Below the pieces are notes generated by a model, which worked only from the letters and a program-made list of their open reading frames with translations, was not told where the DNA came from and made no database searches. A stretch of 64,000 nucleotides of DNA from Pleodorina starrii (taxonomy: Eukaryota > Chlorophyta > Chlorophyceae > Chlamydomonadales > Volvocaceae): positions 1,090,001 to 1,154,000 of the forward strand of contig BRXU01000014.1 of NCBI GenBank assembly GCA_030267565.1, given 5' to 3'. A program made the position numbers and the translations under genes. Positions 1-12,400 of the stretch are shown one piece after another (position 1 is the first letter of the stretch; every line of letters starts with the position of its first letter).

Positions 1-402
1 GTGGGGGTCGTGTGGCAGGTGGGCGCGTGTGTTTGCGTACGATAATGTACGACATTGTACAGCAGTTGGGGGTGCGGACGCTGTGGCCGGCCGGCAGGTA
101 GACAAACAGGCGGTGGGGGCTTGGTTGGGACGCAGCGGCTGCGGCGCTGGCACGCGTGATCGTTTAATTGAGAGGGACCGGAAGGTGGTGGTTGCTGTGG
201 TAACCCCGCCGAGCGCTGCATTCACACCGATTTGGTGCGGAACACGCCTCCGCGCAGCGCCTCCCGCCGCGCCATGACGCGGCATACCAATCAGCCAATG
301 TCTTAACGACAACATGCCGCCGTGAGGAAGGGCGCTCGCGACGCAATGCGGCCATAACATTGACATTGCGCCGCCCGGACCTTGTCGCTCGCGGCCGTGC
401 AG
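1..402. other. Left edge, no gene assigned
   Basis: No reading frame here could be tied to a family. The stretch may hold upstream exons or an intron of the GlcNAc-transferase gene that follows, because the first recognisable exon of that gene begins after a GTGCAG acceptor at 397-402. Confidence 0.4.
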
Positions 403-3400
403 ATTGACCCGGCCACCGAGGCGGCGTTTGCGGGGCTGGCCGGCTCGCGCGCACACCCGGAGTGGCTGAAACAGGTGGGGGCCCTGCACGTGCTGCTGTG
501 TGCCCGGCCCCGCGCGTGCGGGACAAAGGGGCGCTGCCCTGCCCACGGAGCGAGTACGGGTCGCGAAAGTCTATCTACTCATCCATTTATTTATCGGGAA
601 TTCTGAGGGGCTGGGGTTGTAACGTAACCCGGCGTGTCCGCACGGGACCTGGCATCTGGCCTGCGCTATACACCACCACACCGTCAGACGGTGCGCGGAC
701 GCCCGCGTGTCGCAGGTCAAGCAGGTCATACTGCCGTACGGCGACGCGGAGGGGCCGTGCAAGGCCCGCGCGCTGGCCCAGGCGCTGTGGTCGGGGGAGG
801 AGTACGTGCTGCAGATCGATTCCCACATGCGGTGCGTCGCAGCGCGATGACCAGTCACCGGGGGTTCTTGCCGTGTTTTGTCTTGTCTTGTCTTTGTTCC
901 CAAGTGGTTCGTGGTATCGGGTATCGCATAACGCCCATCTTGCATCTTCGCACGCATATTGCGTAACGCGACCATTAACCGCGTTACGAATCGCGTTACG
1001 ATCCGTAACGCGGTTGATGGTTTGTGATTTGCGATGGCGTGGGAGGGGCTGCCCGCCGCTGTTCTCATGGGGGCACCCTCTTCGTGGGTGGTTCGAGCTT
1101 GGTCGCCGGAGCCGGAGGCTTGCTGACCGCAGACGAGGCGCCTGCCCATGTTGCGTCCTGTCCTGTCCTCACCCCTCCTCCTCCCTCGCCCTGCCGCTGC
1201 AGGATGGTATCGGGTTGGGACACGCTGTGTGTACGGCAGCTGGCGGCCGCCGAGGCGGCGTCGCCCACCGGTGCGACCCGCGGGTCTGTCGGGGTGCCAG
1301 TCTGTCAGTCTGTTGTCCCCCAGCGCTAGCCTGAGCTAGCCCCCCGCCCCTTCTCGAGGCTCCTTCCGTTCCCTTCCGTTCGTTTCCTTTCCCTTCCCTT
1401 CCCTTCTTGGGGCTTCCAGTCATGATGCCCCCGCACCGCATTAACCCCCACAGCCCCCCCCCCCACAATTCCGTCATTCCACCCGTCAGCTTGCCCGCTC
1501 TCCTCCGCCCAGTCCTACCCTTGCGGCCCCTCCACCCTCCACCCACACCCACATACACGTTACTCTCTCAGCGTTCCGTTCATGGCATAATCCCTGGTCT
1601 TTCTGCCATAACACAGGCCGCCCCCAAACCCCCATACCTCTTCCCGTCAATCCCCTCAATCCTCCCATTGACCCTCTGCGGAGCAGGCAAGGCCGTGCTG
1701 TCCACCTACCCGCTTGGCTACAGCGGCTCGGGAGCGGCGGCGAGCGTGCCTGATGAGGCAACCGCCCCCGCGACGCTGCTGTGCGCAAAGGGCTTCGAGC
1801 AGGACGGTGGGTGCGTGGCAGCGGAGAGTGGAGGTGAAGGTGGAGTGGGGGTAATGTTGGAGAGCCGGAGCGAAGTAACCGAGTTGTGGGGTAGGGTGGG
1901 GTGGGGTGGGCCAGGCTGTAGGGCGGGTGGGTGCAGCGGGGACGGGCACAACCTGGTCACGTTTGGCTGCGGGTGCGGGTGTGGGGCAGAGCCTGGGCAC
2001 AGCTTTCCGTGTTGATGTTGAATTGATGTTCTCAGGGCAAGGCCTGGCATTCTTCTTGGACGTGCAAGGTGCGTACCAGGGCGTGCCTTGCCGTGCCTTG
2101 TTGCGCAGCCGACTTGTCTGCACTGGCGCATCGTGCGTTCGTTCGCCGTGCGAGTCGTTGTTGAGGAGGTTTCACTGGTTCCGGAGCCGGCCAGTCCAGT
2201 GCAGCAGATCGGCTGTCCGCGCGGGTCCAGGGAGGAGGCCCGCCCGCCCGCCCGGTTGCCATCGCCGTCTCACGCCCCAACGAGCCCCACCCCAACCCCC
2301 TACCTGCAGGCTGCCAGCACCTGGGCACGTCCGGGCTGCAACCCCCCCCATGTCCTGTGCACCACCCCCTGTACTGCACCTGCTGTACTGCACCCCCTAA
2401 ATTGTATCACGTGTACTGCACACCCCTGTACTGCGCCCCGCTGCACTTCACCCCACCCCCCGCCTATTACGTCGCAGGCTTCCTGCGCACCGTGGGGCGG
2501 ACCCTGAGGGAGCGCCCGTCCGCGCCGGTGCCCTCGCACTTCTGGGCCGCGGGCCTCAGCTTCGCGCGCTCCCTCTGGCTGCAGGTGGGTCCATACAGTG
2601 GGTCCGAGGCTGCAGAACCCACGTGCCGCCCGGCGGGGCGGTGGGGGCGCATGAAAGGTTTGCGGCGGACTGCCAACGTGCCAAGGCCTTGATGGGCCAG
2701 CGCCAAACCACACGACGCACCCGCCCACACCCCCTCCTCCTTACTCGCTTTGGCGAACTCACGTCCTTAAATTTACCCCCCTTCATCTTATTGCCGCTTA
2801 CCCAACCCCCACCTCCTGCGGCCCCCCGGAAAACCAACCGAAACCCGACCCACCCGCCAGGAGGTGCCGTACTGCCCGTACCTGCCGCACCTGTTCTTCG
2901 GCGAGGAGTCGTACATGCTGGCTCGCATGTGGACCCGCGGCTGGGACGTGTTTGCGCCGGCGGGTCCGCTGGCGTTCCACCAGTGGGAGCGCTCCGTGCG
3001 GGACCACACCTACCAGCGAGACATGGCGGCGACGAAGGAAGCGGCGGTGGCGGTGGCGACGGCGCCATCAGCGGCGGAGGCGCCGGGGGCGGCGGTGGCG
3101 ACGGCGCAAGTGCAAGCGCAGTCGGCGGAAGACACAACCACGACGGGGCAGGAGCAGGGGCAGGAGCAGGGGCCGGGGCGAGATGTGCGAGGTGGGGAGC
3201 CCCAGGCCGGAGAGGGCCAGGCGGACGCAGGGTCCGGTGGGGGCGGGAGCGCGGCGACGGCGGCGGCAGCGGTAGCGAGGAGGCTGAGCCAGGCGCGCGT
3301 GCTTGAAATGCTGTCTGGCGGGAGCGCTGCTGCCAAGGGGGAGGGCGACGGCCAGGTCGTCAGCCACGGCTGCGGTGGCTGGGGCGGCGGCGGCGGCGGG

Positions 3401-3544
3401 TGGGCAGCGGGGGAGGTGTGGGGCCTGGGGACGGTTCGGTCGTTGGCGCAGCTGGCGGCGGCCGGGTGTGTGGACTACGGCGCCCGGACTGTGGCCGCGG
3501 GTGCCAGGTGGGGCGGGCTGCCGGAGGACGCGTTCGAGGCGTGA
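403..3544 (+). CDS. Skp1-type GlcNAc glycosyltransferase (PF11397-like), 5' partial
   Basis: Exons 403-474, 716-831, 1203-1270, 1687-1806, 2036-2068, 2478-2584 and 2861-3544 join in a continuous phase (399 codons, TGA at 3542-3544). Diagnostic motifs of the GlcNAc family (Skp1 hydroxyproline GlcNAc-transferase relatives, GT-A fold, UDP-GlcNAc donor) occur in the expected order: GPCKARALAQ, then YVLQIDSHMR, GWDT, VLSTYPLGY, PVPSHFWAAGLSFAR, and LPHLFFGEE followed by MWTRGWDVFAP and FHQWERS. The last exon runs on for about 170 residues of Ala/Gly/Gln-rich low complexity with no family match. The N-terminal part of the domain was not found, so the start lies upstream or outside the window, and exon 403-474 is the least certain. 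Cytosolic Skp1 modification is known for the Dictyostelium enzyme; the substrate here is unknown. Confidence 0.8.
1275..1286. repeat. Dispersed 12-bp palindrome GACCCGCGGGTC
   Basis: Perfect palindrome just inside intron 3 of the GlcNAc-transferase gene. It is one member of the GACCC-RY-GGGTC set that recurs across the window. Confidence 0.7.
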
Positions 3545-4516
3545 GGTGCGGCCGCCTGGCCCTGTATGGTGGAGGTCTGCAGACCGGGGGGGGTGGGGGG
3601 GTCGTTAGGCCCTTGGCTCCCATCTCGCCGCGCGACGCCATTGGTATGGGCCGCCCTCAACTAGTGAACACGGCTGGTGGCTGGATGGTTGCCAGGTTGT
3701 GGATGTTAGAGTGGAACCCTGAACGGCTGGAGCACCCCGTATGCCCGGGGTGCTCCAGGGTGTGCTGCCAGCAGGTGATTGCTGCCAGCTCATCACTAGC
3801 TCACCACCCCTGCAGCACCACACGACCGTGGCTGCCCAGCCGTGACTAGGCGGCGCGCCGGGGCCGCACGCCCTGCGTTGTTGTACGGAGCCAGCGTGCC
3901 GCCAGGCTGATGTACGCAGATGAGCAAGGATGTGCTGCACCCTGTCATATTGTCATATGGAAGGATGGGTGCAGCCTTGGATGACCCACCACGCTTCAGC
4001 GGCAAGGGCTTCCTGGTGCCGGGCCCCTGGACTGAGCCCAGTGCTCCGCGGATGGTGAATTCCATTCCACAGACGCAGGCAGGGCGCCTCGGTGCTTTCC
4101 TTACAGGGCCGACGTCTCTCGTCTCGCAACGGCGCATGCATGAGCGTCCAGATAGCCGAAGGTTAGCGCGGGGCAGTGAAAAGCCAGCATGAACAGCCTT
4201 GCATTGAAGTCCCGTACCCCGCGCGGCCTTCAGCGTCTAACGGCCGTTACGATCGTGCTTCCGGGGGCATGTCCCGGCACACCCGGCGACAGAAGGCCCC
4301 GTATGAGCAGCAGTTGTGAACGTGCGCAAACTCATAGCGCGCCTGCCTCGAGGCACAACGATGCCAGCATGCGGGACGGCGATCGTGCCCGGCGGCACCC
4401 TGCCCTACGACGGCATGCCACCACCCGCCCACCCGGTCGACAACGCACAAAAGATACTCTATCTAGCAATAAGCCAGGCCACGCTTTCTTGCTGACGCCG
4501 CTCGCCCACCCAAAGC
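3545..4516. other. Convergent intergenic region
   Basis: This lies between the stop codons of the GlcNAc-transferase (+) and the IF1-like gene (-) and must contain both 3' UTRs. No further coding exon could be supported. Confidence 0.5.
4101..4105 (-). terminator. Possible TGTAA polyadenylation signal for the IF1-like gene
   Basis: TTACA on the plus strand reads TGTAA on the minus strand, the usual green-algal polyadenylation signal. It lies about 410 nt past the stop codon, a plausible 3' UTR length. A single pentamer is weak evidence. Confidence 0.3.
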
Positions 4517-5150
4517 TCAGTAGTGGGTGTGCTTCCACTTGATGAGCTTCTCAACAATGTCCTTGGGAACGTCCACCTTCGCGAGAATCTGCTTCAACGC
4601 CGACATTTCAGCGGCCCGCACGCCCTCCGCGGCATGCTTGTCCGCAAGGTCCGATTGCTCCTTGACCTGCGCTCCGATGATAGGCAAACAGAGAGCAGAG
4701 CAGACAAACAGGATCCATTAGCGTTTTAGCGACGCGCACCATACAGAAACCGCTTGCCTGCCGCAAATAGCCCCCGACACGTACGCAGGGGACATCAAAA
4801 CTAGAAGATTTACAAATCAAAACGCGGAACTCTTTCGGGAACACAATCTGCCTTGCCGACAGCCTGATCGACGACCGGTCGCCGGAACCAGTTAATGCAA
4901 CCTCGCGAAGGCATTAAAGTTGATCACCGGCCTCTTAGCGAAATAAATGCGGTGCACAGAGCCCTCATCGGATTACCTTGGCCAGAAGTTTCGCCATGAG
5001 CCGCTGGTCCTCCTTCGTGAAGTAGAGGTCCTCAATGGCCTTCTCGCCCTCAGAAAACTTGGTGCCCTCCAGCGCCATGCCACGCGCAAGGGCCGGTGGC
5101 CGCACCGCGAGCCGGCTGACGTTCTGGGCGACGCAGCGGAGCATTTTCAC
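4517..5150 (-). CDS. Small mitochondrial protein, ATPase-inhibitor (IF1)-like
   Basis: Two exons, 5150-4977 and 4666-4517, joined in phase 0 with a GTAATC donor and GCAG acceptor, give 107 residues. Residues 1-27 are basic, rich in Arg, Ala and Leu and free of acidic residues, as in a mitochondrial presequence. The following stretch (FSEGEKAIEDLYFTKEDQ) has the charged SEEEKAAE...KKEDQ-like pattern of plant/algal IF1 (PF04568), which inhibits F1Fo-ATPase hydrolysis. The rest is a predicted amphipathic helix ending KWKHTHY. Length is right for IF1 (80-110 residues), but identity rests on pattern only; another small mitochondrial coiled-coil protein is possible. The gene is divergent from the glycosyltransferase at 6430. 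Confidence 0.6.
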
Positions 5151-6429
5151 AGCAAACTACTCGTCCCCGGCAAAATGACCCTGGCGTTGATAATATACAA
5201 GCGGTGCGGAACCGTGCTCTTACCGAAGGCTAACTGCGCAAGAGCTTTATACGTGGCGTACATCATAATCGCGGAGTACCATGTCGGAACGAGTGCAGCA
5301 AGGCCTTCCATATGCAAATCTGATCGTCGCTTCTGCTTTCGATTAGGCTGTTATGCCTTGGTCTTTTGCTCATCTCGACGAGCCAGCGAGAAGTTCATGT
5401 GACCTAAGTTATGAAGGAGTGGTCTCGCGCTGTTCCTCACAACACGCAAGTTACCAGGTTTTGTAAATACATGTTAAACAGTTGGCACAGCAAGAGAGAT
5501 CTCATGGGCTAAGACAGCTAGACACAGTGTGCAGTGAGCGACCCTTGGTTCAGCGTGACCTTAACCGCCGCATGCTCTTTTGCATCATCCTGTCATATGT
5601 AGCTCCATTCTGAGGTGCAAACCAAAGCTTCAGCCTTGCAGGACTGATGAAGCTACAAGAACCACTCCAAAGCTAAAGCTTTGCAGGTTGACGCCAATAT
5701 CTGACATTTACAGTAGCGCTAAGATCAATCCTGGGAGCATGAATCCAAAGATGTAGTTTCCAGGCATGAGCTGCAGGACTGCTGAGGCACTTGCCAACAG
5801 TTACCGAGGGTTGCAACCACCGCGCCGCGTTATTTCTTCCTTGCCCTCCGCAAAGTCACTCGTCCGTAAAGAAAGTAAGATTCTGAGATCAACTTATTGC
5901 GCAATATAGATTGGGGACGTGACCAGGTGTTCCTCCGACAATCCGACTGCTCAGCAAGCGCTCAACTTATTGCGCAATATAGATTGGGGACGTGACCAGG
6001 TGTTCCTCCGACAGTCCGACTGCTCAGCAAGCGCTGCAAGTTGCATAAATCCGTACGTAACTATACGGACATACGGCGACTGCAATCGCTGTTTCGAATG
6101 GACGGAATGTGCAGGATGCAGCCGTGTTTTGAAGGATGATGCATGGATGTGCATGTTTACAACAATAGCCGGCGTATGTAGAGTGGTCTTGATCGAAAAC
6201 GTTTGCCATTCGGTTATTACTCTTGCCGACCAGTACTGGATCTTATAACTACGCCAACCTGACCCTTCACCTTGATACAGTGCCTTAAATTCGATCCAGT
6301 TTTTTTATTCATTCGTTCATTTTGCAGTCCTCCCGCTCCCTCGTAGCCTGGTCAGACCAGCCTGCAGCCCCACTTCCTTACTTTTAATTTATATTATCAA
6401 CCTTGAGTACCTCACCTAAGAAAGGCCCG
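5151..6429. other. Divergent intergenic region with promoters
   Basis: About 1.3 kb between the starts of the IF1-like gene (-) and the two-module glycosyltransferase (+). It is less GC-rich than the genes and contains a 73-bp tandem duplication. No exon or recognisable promoter box was identified. Confidence 0.5.
5890..6035. repeat. 73-bp tandem duplication, two copies
   Basis: The copy at 5890-5962 is repeated head-to-tail at 5963-6035 with a single visible difference (A to G near the end). It sits in the promoter-side region of the glycosyltransferase gene at 6430. Confidence 0.9.
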
Positions 6430-9400
6430 ATGGGCCGCATGCGCGTGGGTGGCTCCCGTGCTTCCCGGGAGGCGCGGGCCACCACCAGGACCTCCTTCCG
6501 CGACCGGTCCGACTCCACTTCACCATCCCGCTGCAGCCAGACGACTCTGCGCGCCATCGTGAACAGGGCGCGGACATACAGGGTCCACCTGCTGGTCAGC
6601 GCCATCCTGCTGGGGCTACTCTACCTGACATGGCCGCGCCCCAGCGGGCTCCGCCCAATTCGGACCAGCGATCCAGCCGTGGCGTTGGGAAACAAGTGGG
6701 GTGGCGGAGTGGGGGCTGGCGAGGGGAGCGGCAGCTCCAGCACCAGCGCCAGCACCAGCCTCCGGCGGAAGGGCCTCGCAGAGCACAAGGCGGCAGCGGC
6801 CGCAGCGGCGGTCTCCTCGACGGCGCCGTCCTTCACGACGAAGGTCCGCCAGGAGATCCACCACCTAGCGGAGCAGAGCCTGCAGGCCATCCTGCGGACG
6901 CGCTTCTCGCCCTCGCGCGACGATCTGGCCCGACTGCTCCAGAGCCTGCCGCCAAAGCAGCAGACGCTGCGCTTCAAGGTCTGCAACGGCTTCGCCAACC
7001 AGCGCCTGTCCGTGGTCTATGGAGTGCTGCTGGCGCTGCGGCTGGGGCGCACGCCCGTGCTGCCGGTGCTGATGCGCGACGGCATCCAGCGGACCGACGC
7101 CACCGTCACGGCGCACGGCGCCAACAAGGTGCCGTTTGAGGAGGTGTACGACCTCAACTACTTTCTCTTCAAGCTGGCCGGCGCCGGGATCCGCCTGCTG
7201 GAGCCGCACGGTGCGTCACCCACCCGGCTCGGGACGCGATGATGATTTTGGGTTTGCAGGGGGAAATGAGGAAAGCGAGGATGATGAACGCGAAAACATG
7301 CGACGTCAGGGGGCGTCAAGGGCCCGGCGAACCAGCGCCCGTTCCCCCAAACGCCGTCAAGCCGCAGGTGGCCTCCCCCACTTCAACCCTGGAAGGGTCC
7401 CGTGTAAATGAGAGCTTGAACCGGGAACTGGGTCGAGACGGACCGGCCCTGATCTGGGTCGGGGCCGGAGACTGGGTGTGGTGTGGGGCGGGTCCGGGGA
7501 CTGCGCGGGAGGATGGGCAGTGGCGGGGCAGGCAGTGACATATCAGTCCATCTCAGTCGCCGGGGCGCGTGCTGGGGAGCTGATCACTGACGATCGTTGG
7601 TCGGGTGGGAGGATGGGAGCTGGGAGGGAGCCGTGGGCAGGGCTGGTTTCGACCCACATGGCCTGACCCACATGGCCTGACCCCATGGGACGATGGGGAG
7701 CAGCTGTGTGCGCGGGATGCGGGCGCACGCAGTGCCTGGCCCCGCGCCTTGTGCCGCCCGGTCCAACGAGCGAGAGGTGGCGGCAGGAGGGCGCGCAGAC
7801 ACTGCAGCCCTGCGACACGCGGCCCGGTTGTCTGGACGGCCGGTGTGTCGCGATCTGGGTCGCGCTGCTCGTGCACGCGGTCCGGTAATGCTGGGAAGGT
7901 ATTACAGGCAAACGGTGTTGTGACGGGCAGACGCGGCGTTGGGGGCACGGGGCAGGTGGTGGTCGGGGGCGGGGCGGATGTACGGGTGCTGCGGCCGGTG
8001 CACCTCGCGCAGCCTGGTGCCCTGCCCGCAGGCCGCCCGGCTTTGGATGCTCGCGCAGCCCGGCACGGCGCCCCCGGCCGGAGCTGCCCGGGCTTCGCTT
8101 CGGTGCGCCACCTCGTGCGGCACCGGCGCATGCCCCCTCGGTCGCAGCTTGCACGGGCGTCGGCTGCCCCGCCTGGTTGCGAGTGCCGCGGATCGCCGGG
8201 GAAGCGCGGGGCTACGCCTACGCCCACGCCGCACTGTTGAGACCCGCCTGCACCGCAACACGCCGCCCCGTCCCGCCCCGCCCTTGCACCCTTGCACCCG
8301 CCCCACAGAGGCCCCCCGCCCCAGCGCCTACACGGAAGTGTCCCTGGGCTCCCTGGGCTCCAATGTGTCCGGCTCTCTGGCCACCACGTACGGCCACCTG
8401 CAGCACCTCTCCATCGACTGCCCGCTGTTCAAGATGACCCCGGCGGAGATCAACCAGACGACGGACGAGCCGGTCATCTGGGCGGTGCTGGATGCGATGC
8501 GGCCGGCGGCACTGGTGCGGCGGGATCGGGCCGGGTGGGGTCTCTCAGGTCGGATCGGGTCGGGTGGGGGTCGGAGGCTGTGGCGGGGCCGGGGCGGCAG
8601 AGCTGGGCCGGTGCTCGGGTCTCAGCGGGACTGCGCGGGTTGGGTTGGGGTTGGGAGGGTAGAAAAGAAGGTACCGCAGCGGAGGGACGGAGACGTCGTT
8701 AGCGAGTTGGGTTGGGAGGGTTGGTCTCGGACAAAGCAAGAGGTGCCCCTGACCCAGTCCGCCTGAAGCCTCTCGCGTCCATGTGCGTCCCCCGCGAGTT
8801 TCGCGAGTCTCGCACATCTTCCCATAATCCCTAAGACCCTGGTCCCCTTCTGCGCCCCTCGGCAACTGTCTCCTCCTGCGCTCCTCCTGCCGCTGTCCTT
8901 CCCTCCCTCCCTCCCTCCCGCACGCAGCCTTTCTCCTACGTGAGCAGCATGCAGCAGGCCATCCGGCACCTGGGGGCGGTCAACGGCAAGGCGGCCACCA
9001 AGTACAACTTCCTGCACCTGCGCATGGAGAACGACTGGGTGGAGCACTGCAAGTGAGCGGGGGGGGGCGCTGATGGCGCGGAACTGATGGCACGGAGCAG
9101 GGCAGGGCAAGGGAGGGCAGGACAACAAACTGGGCCGAGGAGGAAAGGGAAGGGCAGGGCGGGGGAGGGGCAGGACAGCAAGCTGGACAGGGGGGCCAAG
9201 GCCAATGCAGGCTGCGGCGCGGAGCAGGCAGCATGAGAAGTCCGGGCAGCAAGCTGCGGGCCGGCTGTTGGATGGGAGGGAGGTTGGGAGACAGGCTGCG
9301 GAGGAGGCCGGCGGCGGGGACGGACGGACGGGGGGGGAGGGGGCTCGGCTTGGATCCGGTTTGCTTGCTTGCTCATATGAAAGGGGTGCCCGGCTTCCCT

Positions 9401-12400
9401 GCCAAGCACCCGAGCTGGCGGTGGGACTACCGAGGATGGGCAGGCGCGAGGGATACGCGGGCAGGGCGCGACACACCGGTATGGGAAGGCCACCCGGGTT
9501 GGGTCCGTGGCGATGGTCTGGGGTTTGGCAGACTGAGGTGGGACGACCTCCCTTACCCCCTGGGTTACCTTCGCGTTCACATGAAACCAGCCTGCCAGCT
9601 TTGCCAGTTTCGACCGTCCTGTTTCATTCCTCCCGCACGCCCGCCCTTGTTGTTTGTTGCAACCAGAGCGCTAATGACGCGCCGTGCCCTCACCCCTCCC
9701 TCCCTCCCTGCCTGCCCCCCAGGCGCTGGTCCAACATCCCCGACGGTGTAGTCCGCGACAACTGCTACAACAACACGGAGACGATTGACGTGCAGCTGCG
9801 GCTCTTCGCCTTTGGCACCGACGTGCCGCTCTACGTGGCATCCTACTGGAGTGACGTGGACCCGGAGCGGGCCAAGAACGTGCGTGGGTGCCAGGGCTTC
9901 AGGGTTTCAGGGTTTCAGGGTTTATAGGGCGAGGTTGGGAGAGAGGGGGCCCGGGCGAAGAAGGAAGAGCGTGCGTGAGTCTCAGGGCGAGGTTGGGTCC
10001 CGCTCTCGCGTAATCTTTTTCACACACAAAAGGAAGACGGCAAGGGAGAGATGTTGGGAGAGATGTCGGGAGAGGGAGCTGGTTGGGCCTTGGGGGGCGG
10101 GGGAGCGGGGCAAGGGCGTGCACGGGGTGACCTGCAATGGAGTTGGGGATATTGGGGACATTGGGCGCGGCTGTTGGCAGAGGCCGTGCTCAGCTCCCTG
10201 GGCTTGGCCCCAAATGTGCCAAGCTGTTCTTGGTGTTGACAGTTCAGTAGGGAAAGGTTAAGAGCCAGCCAGCCAGCGGGTCGGCCAGGGGACCTTTTGG
10301 CGTATGTGCCAACGTGCGTTTGTGTATGCGGCCCTGTCTTCGTGGTGTGTGTGTGTGCGCAGGTGATGGGGCGGCTGGTGGACGCGGGCTACCGGGTCAT
10401 CACCAGTAACGACGTGTTCCCTGAGGCCATGAAGGCCGAGGACCGGGAGATCCGGGCGCTGGTCGAGTACTACGTGGGCTTCGGGGCGAACAGGTGCGCG
10501 TGGGGCCGCGCCTCCAGCCGACTGCTGCTTGCTGCTGCCGCTTCTTGGGTCTCTCGGTTCCTGGTCTTAGCCTGGTCCTATCCCCGTATGGAACCCCCGC
10601 ATGCTTGTCTTCCCAGGGGGGCTGGCTGCTGCAACCAGATCCAACGACCCATGGGCCATGGCTCTCTCTTACCACTTTGTTTTGCACGTGTTGCACCGTC
10701 CACGGGCTCCGGCCTATCCGTGGAAAAACAAAACCCATCCTCCGCCTCCCCCTCCCCCCCTCCCCCTCCCCCTGTTGGGTTGTGCGGCCAGGTTCATCGG
10801 CAACAGCGTGTCCACCTTTGCCGCGCTGGCCCTGTTGGAGCGGCGCCACCAGAAGCTGTGGGCCGCCTACTACAACGGCGGCAACCTGCCGGTGGCGCCC
10901 TACCTGCCCGTGCACAAGCTGCCGTGGGTGTTCACGTACAACAGCTGGAGCGCCAAGTACGACTACATGCTCAAGGCGGCGGTCAGGTGGGCCTTCTGGC
11001 TGGAAGGCGGGGGAAGGGGGGGGAGTGGAGGAAGAAGTCAAGAAGAACCGCAGCCAAGTAACCCTCCCTGGGGCCCCCCGGGGGGATGGGAGGCCCTGTC
11101 GTGTGTGGTGCCTCCCCCGCCTCCCCCTCGTGGCGCGCCCCCCGGATAGCCCCGGAAAGACCTCATTTTGTCATGCAGCACGTGTTCACGGTTCACGGGC
11201 TCCGGCCTTTCCTCCCTCCCGGGGATGACCCCACCACCATCACCACCACCACCACCCGCCATCACCACCCGCCACCACCACCGCCCACCCTCCCCGCCCA
11301 GGTCCGCCGCGCACTTCAACACGCTGCAGCCCTACTGCATCTTCGACGGCAACACCTCTTCGCCCATCGGCCGCTGGCTGGTGGACAACAACGTGACGCT
11401 GATCCGCCACGTGCCCAGCTGGCGGGAGGAGCTGCTCAAGAAGGCGCAGTCGAGGATGAAGGTGCGGGGCGGGGCTGCGGGCGCTTCTCTGATACGCTGC
11501 CGTTCACGGGCTGAGGCCTATAACCCCCGTGGATGACCCTCCACGACGGCGTGCCGTACTCCCACCTGCAACCCCGCGCGCCCCAGCAGCCCTTCTCCCG
11601 GCAGCAGCCTGCTGCCAACCTCCGGTACCAATCTTTGTTGCCCCTCCACATGCACAAACACGGCATGCACATCCCTTTCCAGTGGATACCCCAACACGTC
11701 CCTTCCCCTCCCTCCGCCCCCGCCTCCCTCCGCCCCCCTCCCCCCACAGGACAACGTGCAGCACTCCCACCTGTACAAGAACCCCGACATGCTGGTGTCC
11801 ACCTTCCAGCGGGTGGATCTGCCCGTGGTGCCCATCCTGGACCAGTACACGTACGTGCTGTACACGGATGCTGACGTGTACTTCAGACGACCCATCCACC
11901 TGGACGACTTTGGTGCGTGGGCCTGTGGAGTGCGCGTGTGCCCATGCGCGCGTTTGCGTGGGTCGTGTCGGAGGGTTGCGTGCGCTGGCCTGTGCGTGGG
12001 CCTCTGTTCTCGGGGGTGTGGCTGTGGACGTGGGTTTCTCTTGGCGCTTAGGGCTTGGAGGTTTGGGGGTTTGAACCTCACCCCACAGGGATTCGTGGGC
12101 TGTTCTGGCGGGCAATGGGGGCGCTGGGGAGCGCTTCAAGCCCGCTCGCCCTCGTGCCCTCCCATCGCTCCTAGGACTGACCCGCCCCCCCCCTCCCGTC
12201 CCCACCTGTTTCCTCCCCCATCCTCCCCAGGTCTGCCGCTGCCGCGCTCCGTGTCCATGTCGTACGAGTTTTACAAGATGTTTCCGTACAACGCCGGCAT
12301 CATCATGGCCAATCTGCCCACCATGCGCCGCAACTATAAGGCCTTCCTGGCCATGATGCTGGACAACGACGACGGGCTGTACTACCCCAACTACGGACCC

